A stretch of 64,000 nucleotides of DNA. It comes from Paramarasmius palmivorus (Eukaryota > Basidiomycota > Agaricomycetes > Agaricales > Marasmiaceae). The DNA lies in contig JAYKXP010000041.1 of assembly GCA_037176845.1 (NCBI GenBank), positions 62,001 through 126,000 on the forward strand, given 5' to 3'. This document shows, one piece after another, positions 11,346-21,202 of the stretch. The stretch's first letter is position 1. Every line of letters starts with the position of its first letter. Both the position numbers and the translations under genes were made by a program. The notes below the pieces were generated by a model, which saw only the letters and a list, made by a program, of their open reading frames with translations, made no database searches and was not told where the DNA came from.

Positions 11346-13304
11346 AAAGTGGAACAAATGATCTTTTTAGGCTATGAGCCAGGATCAAAAGCTCATTGAT
11401 TCATGCGAAACAATCAAAGGATCTTTATTGGATCAAATGCTAAATTTGATGAACTGCATTTTCCAAGATGTCCTCAAACTGGAAATAATGATAGAACTTT
11501 TATCGCCCCTTCAGCCACATCAATTCCTTTAAATAACGACCAAAATCCAGGTAATGATCAAAATGATGATGATTATAATGATCAACAACCTGAACAAGAT
11601 CGGAATAGCGAGCAACCCGATCAACAAAGAGATCATACTCCTGCTCAAGAACCACAAACTCAAAGACCTGAGTTTGAACAAGGTTCTAGCAATAATCCCA
11701 TTATTATTCAGAATTGTTCTTTCACTAGTCAACAAGCTGAAACATCTTCCCCATGAAGAACTTTCAATCCTCCTCCAATCTCACCATTACAACATCCACA
11801 GAGACAACGTAACATGCCGAAACGGCCTGGTGACGCAATGGAAGGAGAAACAATTAAAGAAAGATTGTCCCATCGTACCTATGCAGGTTTAGAACATCAT
11901 GGGTTTAAGGGCAAAAATAAACGTCCTTATAAAGATATTACTCAGGATGGTAATAATACTAGGTCAAATAAGGGTAAAGACAAAGCATCTTCAGATAATA
12001 CTCCTGAAGAACGCCCTTATAACCATCCTTGGGAAGATGATACACAGATGAATTTCGCTTCACTTCAGGAGCAAGGGGGAGTTAAATATCTCGATGCATT
12101 AATTGCATTTCAAATAGATATGGAGAAAGACAATGACTATGACAATGTTCGTTCATGGTCATACAAAGATGTCTTAAAGCGATCTCCATCCGAACAAAAG
12201 AAATGGCAAGCAGCATGTGAAGATGAATTAAAATCTTTACGTGAACAGGATGTATTTGAAGTGGTAGATTTACCACATGGCCGTAAATCCATCAAGTCAC
12301 GATGGGTATTTGACATCAAAACCGATGGGAGATTTAAGGCTCAATTAGTAGCCAAAGGCTTCTCTCAGATACAAGGAATTGATTATCATGAGTTGTTCTC
12401 TCCAGTAGTTCGGTTTGAAACAGCCCGAACTTTATTTGCTCTAGCTGCACTCAAAGATTGGGATATTGAAGCGCTAGATGTTAAGACTGCCTTTCTTTAT
12501 GGTGAACTTGACAAGAAGATATACATGGAACAACCAGAAGGATTTGTGACTAATCCTAAAAAGGTGTGGTGAATATGCAAAGCACTTTATGGTCTTAAAC
12601 AGGCATCATTATCCTGGTGGAGACAATGCATGAAATCCATGAAGAAAATCAGATCCAAATGTTGCATAAAAGATGCTGGCGTATACTACTACAGAGAGGA
12701 CTCTGATATAATTATCGCTCTCATCTATGTAGACGATGCTATATTCATGGGTTCCAATCGTACCCTCTTAAAGAAAAAGAAGAACAAATTTATGGATATA
12801 TGGGACAGAGATCTTGGTGAAATAAAAGAGTTCCTACGCATGAAAGTCACACGGGACAGATCTAAGCAAACACTATCGTTAGATCAATGTGACTATCTAG
12901 AGAAAATTCTCAAGCGGTTCAACATGCTTAATTGCAAAACTGCTAAAACACCTTTACCTAGTGGTTATAAACCAGAGGTATATCAAGGAACATGCACACC
13001 AGAAAACTGATCTCGCTATCAATCCATAATAGGATCACTCCTTTATCTTACACTTGGAACTTGCCCAGACATTACCTATGCAGTAATAAAAATGTCTCAA
13101 TTCGGAACTAATCCATCCGAAGATCATATCAAAAAGGCAATTTATATATGCCGTTATCTTCAAGGCACAAGAAAATATAAACTTACCTATAATGGTAAAT
13201 CCAATGCTGGCTTTATAGCATATGCCGACTCAGATTGGGCATCCGATAAATCCCGGATATCACATGAAGGCTATTTAATTAAATTAGCTGATGCACCGGT
13301 GATA
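11346..13304 (+). pseudogene. Ty1/copia 2 reverse transcriptase and RNase H, broken only by TGA
   Basis: A single frame with no frameshift over almost 2 kb. It starts with the post-integrase IFLGYEPGSKAH, then an acidic Asp/Asn/Gln-rich linker. The reverse transcriptase follows: KSRWVFDIKTDGRFKAQLVA, then EALDVKTAFLYGELDKKIYM (first catalytic Asp), LYGLKQAS, and YVDDAIFMG with the YVDD box intact. The RNase H start is YADSDWASDKSRISHEGYL. The only stops are TGA at 11397, 11754, 12570 and 13008; at least the one before ICKALYGLKQ stands where copia elements carry a basic residue. The frame is cut in LADAPVI by the next insertion, after which traces resume at 14966. Confidence 0.88.
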
Positions 13305-14965
13305 CGCTGATTTTTATAACACTTTAATTTCGAACGCATTATGCATATTTCTTTATTGTTATGCTGTAAAAAGGGTTCTGAAGGACTAGTATGAGCCCTG
13401 AATAGCTAGTCATTGTCACTGGTACACGGGACTATGTCATGCTGGCAGAGAACAGTTACATGGTACGCCTCACATTGGGTATCTGGCTGCTGCTATGCAT
13501 ATACTAGGGGTCTGCAAATTCACAGACACCTACCCGAAACCTGTAGGGGCTAATATAAGGTGGAACTTACCTTGTATAAGGTCACCGTGCTACTAGTTGG
13601 CATACTCAAGGGACATTTACGCTTTTATTACTTCTTCGTGACCTACTATAAGATAGAGAGGGCTTTGGAGGATCACCACAGCTTGATTGGAAATGACCGA
13701 TGGCCCAGGGGCAGACCTATCGGACTTGATATTCCGAAGCGTTCCTTTGGATCGGACACAGAGGCAAAGCTGTTAAAACGGTGGCAACGCCTGAAACACT
13801 TAGCATGGAAGCAGATACAGTGGATATACCACTTATGGAAGGGTCCCATATGACTATGGAGACTTATAAAAGATGTGCCAGGTCTAGATAACAGATGACT
13901 GGACATCATTGATGTGCGGACTGGTCAGAAACGACTATCATTGGTAGAAAAGCGCCTTGGTGCATAGAAAAGAAAATTTTAAAGAGGCTAAACGCCAACC
14001 CACAGGCACAGGATTCAACTCCTGAGTCTAAACATAGAAATTCCTATTTATTGGTCACGCTTACACGACTTATATGGATGTTGTGACACTCTTATTTCCC
14101 TCATATGTATATTTCTCCTCGTATCATCTCTGTTCCATCTCTGTTCCTTGTCGTTCCGTCTATTTTCCGACTTATATTACCTAAAATTCTCGTTTTCACT
14201 TCTCAGACAGTATATAAGCTACCTATCATGTAGGAGAGCGGAAGAAGAAGAAGGGAGACGCACTGCCCGCCCATATCTATAGATTGTATGTGGCTATCAA
14301 ACAAATAGACCTCTGATTCAGTTGATCTATTGTTGATCTGTGTATTCAACTTCTACTTCATCAGGACGAGCCCTAGATCTAAAAGTCTAGTTGAGACCTG
14401 TATTGCAGACAAGAGCTTGAGTCGAGTTTGATAGAGACCAAGTGTATTGGCTTGTAATCTGTTGCATTTGGCATTGGTTGCATTGCATCTTTTATTAGAG
14501 ATTGAACCTCGTACTAGATCGTCTGTTAAAGACCTTCTAGAAGCTTTTGACTATTTGTGTTGAGAGCTTTGTGACGTAGAGAGGCCCAGATCGACCATTG
14601 GAGAGTCGGTTGGATTCCTGCTTGCGCACACATCGTTGATTCAGTTCTAGTAAGGACAATCTACTCAAGGCAGTATTAGGTCACACCCAAGAAAGCTAGT
14701 ATTAGCCCTTGGCATTGTTCATATAGCTTGTATAAGCCCAAACCCACACGTACATACCCTATTAAAAGGTGTATCATAACCTGCTCTAGTCTACTAGAAG
14801 CGTATTATCACTTGAACTATTAGTTTTGTGTGCGATTCTAAGCACGGCAACTCTGATCACGTCGAACTACACTTGCACACACTGTCCACAGTAGTGCTAG
14901 ACCTATTATTAGCATCTATTACCTGGTTACTTTCGTACCAGGTTTAGTGGTCATTATCGCCTAGC
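13305..14965 (+). mobile_element. 1,661-bp insertion (copy 3), plus orientation
   Basis: Inserted in the RNase H of copia 2 just after CGGTGATA (13297-13304); GATA recurs at 14966-14969, and beyond it a faint RNase H-like reading continues. Sequence and length match copy 2 in the opposite orientation (1,661 against 1,656 bp). A clean TATA box TATATAAG lies at 14211-14218, followed by about 750 bp without a gene. Together with copy 2 it forms a large inverted repeat around the reverse-transcriptase segment, but the simplest reading is two independent insertions. Confidence 0.7.
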
Positions 14966-17116
14966 GATATAGTCTTCCTAGCACCTCACAGTGTTCAATT
15001 CAGCTTTGTTGGTGTTGTCAGTGACCCCAACGATAGTCTAGACGGGCTGTAAACAGTCCAGTTTCCCTGTCCTCTGTTTCTTTTTATCCTATCCTATCTA
15101 TTTTGGTCCAGGTCTTTACAGTCTCCAACTATAACCGAGATGTGGTCTTTATGGTATTAGTGTTATCCATCCTTCTGGGTCATTGTGGTCAATTTGCTGA
15201 TTGTTAATAGAGCTGGTGTATTGGTTGGACATGCCAGAAGGTGTTCTGGGTGACCTTGTTCATCGCTGCCTGTCAGAAAACGAGCTTGAGAGGTCCTCAG
15301 GTTTGGCTCACATGCTGAGTGTGTTGGGCCTTGCAAATGAGTAGCGTATTAGCAGGATTAAGCACCTGGTTCAGCTTTCGTTGTGTGTGGATGGGATGAT
15401 TCCTGCCTGTGATCTGCGGCATGGTGAGGAAGTTTGTTGTGTTGAATCAGTTCAATGCTGAAAGAAAACAGTTCTCAAAGTAGCATGTACAGTGAATGCT
15501 GTTACTTTGGAGAAGCATTGTCGGGGAGTTCTGTGGAGGTTGAATGACCTGCTTAGAGGTGTATGATTTCGTATGACCAGCTCAAGGCATTTGTCGACAT
15601 GTTTGGTCAGTTTCCTGTACATTACGAATCTCTGTTTTTGAACTTTCATGGTTAGATGGGAGTTCTCTCAGGAGGATTGTAAACATATGGGGCAAATACA
15701 ATATATAAGGTGTGTTATTGGGAGACTTGTACATTGTATTAAGGTACAGACTGTAATACTGAAAGCGAATTAGCATGGTAGGGTCTTCGTTAGACAGCGA
15801 GAGAGCTTACACCTATTGGCAGCAGCATTGATATCTGAGTCGGAGATGGGTGGTAGACAGAGCTTTTTCACTACAATTCCTTTCAACCACTGTAGGGTTG
15901 TGGTGTGGTAAGCATTTGCTTCTGCATCTACTGGACATCCTGTGTGCTGCTTCAGATAGGATTTGAGTCGAGTGACTTCAGTGGCCCACAGGCAAAGGGT
16001 TGGTATGTTGTTCATGTTCTTTTCTGGGGCGTTGGTCGTCGGGGGGCATGACACCGAAGAAACGACATCTTCAGGGTTCCGGTTTGAGGGCAGGACTGAT
16101 AGGATGGTGTCCACTATAAGTTTGATGTTCTGTTGGAATCATGCAGTGAGCATGGGTGTGGCTGGAGAGCGTTGCTGCACCATGATTAGATATTCCTAGG
16201 GTGTATTTAGGGTTGTCGTAAGGAAAGTTGGAAGCAGGTTGTTACCGCAATGTTCCTGAGAAGGTACATCTCTGTCTCCAGCTTATCCCTGCCTGAGAGG
16301 CCCTTGAGGCTGTCAAGTAGACCTGACTGAGTGCGTGGGTAAAGGGCCACTATGTGGTTGAATAGCTCTTGGTGCACTGATGAAATCTGTCCATTGTGCA
16401 GTTGTTGGTACAGTTGCTGGGCTGGGTTGATGTGACATGATTCTTGAGAAGTTGCAAAGATTTGGATCCTATAAGTGGGTAGTGTATATTTGTTAATTAA
16501 GCTGTTTACACTTGCCTTAGAGATGTGTGCGTTAAAGGTAAAGTGTGGGCGCTGCAGATCGGATGATATGAAGAATTACTGGGCTTGCCAGAACAGAGAT
16601 GGGGCTTTGTTTTGGAGTACATGGGAGCGGAGCAACATTCTATCTGGTTGAGGTACATCAGAGGTGATGGCGACATTACTGTTGTGTGTCACATGTCACG
16701 TGTGATGCGAGTAGGACACTCAGTTACCTCATTTGGTATCCTTTACCTTTTTTTCTTGTACCACTCATTGAGACTATTCCAAGTTAGCATTGGGTTTGTG
16801 GAGGGTTCGAGCCAGTTTCTTTATTAATGGAGGCTTGTAATGCAATGTGAGGAGTGGCTTTGCTTCATTATGGCTGAGTCATCTGCTAACAAACCTGTGG
16901 TCTGGAAACATTGCACGTTGGTGTACGAGTTGGTCGTGGACATCTTGAAGTTGGTCGTGGATAAAAAAGCATGGCTGAGGAAGATCTTTGTGTGTCTGTG
17001 TTGCTGCTGGCAAGGGATTATACTTCGAGGTGAGTACGTGGTCATATGACCTTTCATATGTTCATTCCTGTTGTCACAGTGTACTTCCAGCTGTCTATTG
17101 TGTTATATGTATCACC
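14966..17116. other. Decayed DNA between retroelements
   Basis: The first 40 bp may be the last trace of copia 2 RNase H (SS..HLTV-like reading with stops). The rest carries no intact gene. Coding-like remains on the minus strand (15770-16560) are listed separately. 16.58-17.05 kb has open frames on both strands with no recognisable content. Confidence 0.4.
15770..16560 (-). pseudogene. Decayed coding remnant, unknown family
   Basis: Two adjacent minus-strand stretches are free of stops: 16218-16560 (about 113 codons, no ATG) and 15770-16114 (114 codons). The first reads as an amphipathic, composition-balanced protein (for example NKYTLPTYRIQIFATSQE and LFNHIVALYPRTQSGLLDSL), unlike random frames in this AT-rich area. 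Between them the frame is interrupted. No domain was recognised. It could be part of another mobile element or a relic host gene. Confidence 0.35.
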
Positions 17117-17333
17117 TTATCTTGATCATATCGAGACCATATTATCATATTACATTGTTTCATTCATCGCTCATACACTTCCCTTGTGTCCTAGTGATTT
17201 GTAGACGTTCAACTAGTGTGCTAGTTGATTTCTTGTGTCGATTGTACGGATCCTTTGACAACGTCGAACCCCGCTCGCACAACTTGGCATATATATTTCG
17301 CTCGTTCACAAGCGTTTTATAAGCCTCACACCG
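17117..17333 (+). repeat. Partial copy (copy 4) of the long insertion family
   Basis: Nearly identical to 7936-8146, the right end of copy 1, from CTTGAT.ATATC.AGACC to TTTTATAAGCCTCACA. It adjoins the 3'-truncated minus-strand copia and marks where that element is cut. The left 1.7 kb of the element is missing. Confidence 0.75.
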
Positions 17334-17335
17334 TT

Positions 17336-18215
17336 CATAAATTTTTGGGTTGTTTTTGTGCTGTATTAGGACGTATGCCTCACAGCCAATCTCTCGGAGG
17401 TGGGAGAGGTCTGGCTTCTTGCCTCACAGGGCCTCATATGGGGTTCTCCTTTTGATGGCATGTGTAGGAGATCTGTTTGCAAGGTAGACAGCTGTTTCAA
17501 CAAAGTGGTCCCAGAGGTTGACTGGTACATTAGATGCAATTTGCATTGCTTGCACACGTCCAAACAGTGTACAGTGTGTCTGCTCCACTTTCCCTATGTG
17601 GGCAGAGGTGTATGGTGCAGTGAACTGTTGTTGGGTTCCGACTTCTGCTAACCATTTCTCCATCTCCTCAGATTTCAGTTCTCCATTGTCTGTTCAATAG
17701 ATACCAACTTTGAACTGGGGGAACTCAAGTTCATGTTGCTGTTCCCATTGTTTTAGCTTTGGAAATGCCATGGCTTTGGAGGTGAGAGGTATGGCCCATA
17801 TGGAGTTTGTGCATTCATCAATGAGTTCCATTGAATATAGATTATGTCTAGTGGATGATACAGCTTCAGGGCCTGCAAGATCTACATACACCACTTCAAA
17901 TAGACAAGTAGCCTTTGGATTTTCCCTTTCCTTTGGCACTGGAGTCTTTGTTTGTTTTCCCTGAATGCATGGTGAGCACTTGAGTGGTGTATGTGACAGG
18001 TCTGCTCACATACCTTCTGTCATGTTGTTTCTGATCATGTTTTCCACAGAGGCAACATTCACATGACCTAGCTGTTGGTGCCATGTTTCGGGGGTTGGGA
18101 GGTGTTGGGCAATGTGAGCATGTTTGACTTTGGTAGATGATGAGCCATTCAAGGCATAGAGCTTCTTGTTCTGGTGAGATCCAGTTGCAACAATCGTATT
18201 CTTAGTGTGTTCCAC
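17336..18215 (-). pseudogene. Ty1/copia 3 integrase, truncated
   Basis: Reads leftwards after the protease. The pre-integrase zinc region is WHQQLGHVNVASVENMI. The core follows: VVYVDLAGPEAV (first Asp), then GIY-stop-TDNGEL (second Asp), then AHIGKVEQTHCTLFGRVQAM (Glu), then NRSPTHAIKRRTPYEAL-stop-G. TGA codons are at 18006, 17694 and 17424. Two of them stand at positions where copia integrases have Arg (RTDNG and YEALRGKKP). The element stops against the repeat at 17333, so reverse transcriptase and RNase H are missing. Confidence 0.8.
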
Positions 18216-18335
18216 GATTGAACATGTTGTGTCAAAAATAACCCAGTAGCCCTTGTCACAGAGTCAACCAACTGATAGGAGACGAACAGTGGCATGTGGG
18301 ATGTAGAATGCTTCCTGTAATCAGAGGTATGTTCC

Positions 18336-19658
18336 TCATGCAGTTTGGAGTTTCACCAGGCCAACCCTGACAGCATTAATACTACTCCCCCCAATACCTT
18401 TAACAGAGAATGGTTTGATGGGTTTTAGGTCAAGGAAATCGGAGCGTTCAGGAGTGAGGTGGATGGTGCATGCACTGTCGAGGTTCCATGGTCCAGCATC
18501 TGTAGTCATATATGCGAATTTCAGTCCTGCAATGGGTTCAACAGAAGTGTCAGAGGAGGCTGTGATGGGTTTGGTGAATTCGTGCCAGTCAATTGATGCC
18601 CATGCATCGGCCACAAAGTGTTCAGTGAGTACCATTAAGAGCTTGCTGTCTGAGATATTGGAGTAACCGTATCTGTCTCCAATAGTGATGAGGTCATCGT
18701 TTGACGTAATGGCACTAGCTGCAACTTCCATAGCTTTCTCTTCGACAAGGCGATAGGCCTTCCCAGACTCATCTACGAATCTGTGGCCCTGTTTTCCTTT
18801 GTTGTTTGAGCTCTTTGCCTGCTTCTCCTCTTGTGCTCTCTTCCTCGCTGCAAGAACTTCATCCCTTTTTCCTTCCATTGGCCTGTCTGGTGACCAGCAT
18901 TCCTCAGTTTTGTGTGGTCCTAGGCATCCTGGTACTGTGCATCTGGGCTGGTTTTTGCCTTGTGGTTTTGACGTCCGGGCTATGTGAGCAACAGTGTTTG
19001 CACGCTCAGAGTCCTTGAGCTCCTTCTCTACCACACAGAACTCCTGCTCAAGGTGAATAGTGATGTTGGATAGTGGGACATCTGGTGATGAGATGAGGAG
19101 TGTGTTGAGGGATTCACAGATATTGTGTAGTTCTGTGCCCATGGTGTTAAGGAGTATGATTTTGTGGAAGGAGTCTTGGGTAGGTATGCCGATTTCAACA
19201 ATGGACATGGTTTCGGGAATGGTGGTGTCGCGTACAAAGCGAATGCTGAAGGCTTTCTCAATGAGTGAGATCTGGGTAATGTTTTCTTGTTTTCAGTGGC
19301 AGGTCTGCAGTGCTTCCCACATTCCGTGTGCAGATGTGCAGTCATGGACATGCTTCTTCTCCGTTGCCGTTAAGTGCATTCGGATGCATGCACACGTCAT
19401 GTCGTCGTCATCCTCCCATGCTGCAAGATTCTCCTTGTCTGTGGCAGCTGGTTTCGGCACCTTGTTGAGGACATAGCCCTTCAGTTGTACAAGTAGTAGC
19501 ACATCAAGGCAGTTTTTGGACCAGTTGGACCAGTTGCCTTTCATGATATCGAGTGGCAGGAATTCTTGGAATTTGGATGTGTCTTTGATGTGGGTGATAA
19601 CAGCAGTCATAGTTTCATCGTCGATATTGATGGCAGTTAATGTGAGTTCTCCTAGCAT
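18336..19658 (-). pseudogene. Ty1/copia 3 gag and protease, broken
   Basis: Starts near 19658 with a copia gag (NWSNWSKNCLDVLLLVQLKGYVL; GMWEAL). A TGA at 19293 interrupts it and the same frame continues. The zinc knuckle is CTVPGCLGPHKTEEC, followed by a Lys/Glu-rich stretch and the protease site WNLDSACTIHLTPE near 18480. A further TGA at 18336 ends this segment. It is a different family from copia 1 and 2, as shown by the different knuckle and protease sequences. Only TGA stops were found. Confidence 0.8.
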
Positions 19659-21190
19659 ATGACAGTGTTGGAGGGATTTCTTCTATGTGCCTGTCTTTCA
19701 AGAGATTCAGACAAAGAAGCCCATAACAGAATAGATGGAATATATCTCAGACACTGGATGTAAGTGACTGTATTAAAGATAGGTACCTAGAATGGATGGA
19801 ATATATCTAAGTACTCTATTAGCAAGCTGATATGGTTTATAAGTAAGTGGCAATGTACCTCAGACACTGGATGTAAGTGACTGAGGTACGTGCATTGCGT
19901 GGCGACGTATTTGTACTGTTGCCACATGTCGTCCATCTTATCTCCACTGTGACGCTGACTGTTCCACTTCAGGCAACCCCCTACTGGACCTTATTAGGCT
20001 ACACTCCTGAGTGTGAAAGAAGGACCTTAGAGGTACCTATATACTATGATTTACCTAAGTAGGCATCTACCTGAGGGTGTTCTAAGGGTGTAAAGGCAAG
20101 TGCCTCACAAGTAATTTACATGTGTTCTGGCATATGCCCAGGATGTTTTCAACCAGTTTAAGCATATGCCTGAGATGATTTTGATAGCTTTAAGCACATG
20201 CCTGGAGGTCTTATAAGCACTTTCTGGGATAGGCATATGCCTATAAAAGATAGTGTGACAGGGGTGTCAGGAGTCCTTTTGGCTGGATAATAGACAGGCA
20301 TTTGCCCCCATTTTGCGCACATATTTTACCAGTATCCATCAAAATACTATATAGTGATTTAACACAGTTTGAACAACCAGGCATATGCTCAGCCATGATT
20401 ACCATCAGTTTGTAGACATTTATTATACACAATACATCTATCAAAATATGCTATATATCTCCCAGATTCAATACAGTGGGAAACACCAGAATGTGTAGGT
20501 ATACCATAGCCATCAGCCAGTGGGCTCAAAGGGCTACGATCATCTATTACATATATCTTGAATATTAGGATAAGTCAACTCAGGCATATGCCTGAGATCA
20601 AATCATAAGGGGCATATGCCCCACCAACAGATTCACTGGGGCATCTGCCTTAGATGGAGATATATGTGGGCATCTGCCTACAATATCATTCATGGGGCAT
20701 ATGCCCCACAATATCACTCATTGGGCATATGCCCCAAGATACTTTCATTAGGCATATGCCTCAACAGATTTTCCTAGGCATATGCCCAGTAAATACTCCT
20801 GGTGGGCATGTGCCTGTAATACAATATGAGTTCAAGTTGACTTGCACCACCAACTAACAGCATATCAGGACAATAAATTCACACTGGGCTCTCAAGTACA
20901 AATCTACAACACTGAATCCAAACACTTCGTGTTAGTACTAACATTGTCATGAATTATCAAGTATAAAGTTACCTTGACCATAGATTATACAGGACCTCCA
21001 CCGAATACTCTGATGTTACAACAGTAATCTGATGCAGCACTGTACAAAGCCATTAAGGTCCAACAGTGCTAACCTTTAGTGGTACAATACCGAGCAAACA
21101 GCTTAACATCATTTTGATGACACTTGTTCAAACACACGACTACATCACATAAATAGGAAACAACATGAATTTTTATATAAAGCATACATG
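19659..21190. other. Non-coding, repeat-rich spacer
   Basis: Should contain the LTR and leader of copia 3 on its left side. A 23-bp direct repeat (CAGACACTGGATGTAAGTGA core) occurs at about 19748 and 19861, and ATGGAATATATCT occurs twice nearby. The centre holds the GGCATATGCC array. No gene is supported. Confidence 0.5.
20131..20814. repeat. Array of the palindrome GGCATATGCC
   Basis: About fifteen copies of the 10-bp palindrome GGCATATGCC or one- to two-base variants. The right block has nine copies starting at 20583, 20611, 20640, 20669, 20696, 20724, 20751, 20777 and 20805, a spacing of 26-29 bp. The spacers are short, AT-rich and not identical, so only the palindrome and its phasing are conserved. 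Copies on the left (20130-20390) are more spread out and more decayed. Confidence 0.8.
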
Positions 21191-21202
21191 ACTATACATT
21201 TT

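Noticed and set aside
9682..14965. One large transposon with 1.6-kb terminal inverted repeats around the reverse transcriptase
   Set aside because: The segment between is the in-frame continuation of the same copia polyprotein that starts at 3128, so two separate insertions explain it better.
20583..20814. CRISPR-like array
   Set aside because: Only a 10-bp palindrome recurs, spacers are 16-19 bp, and the genome is eukaryotic.
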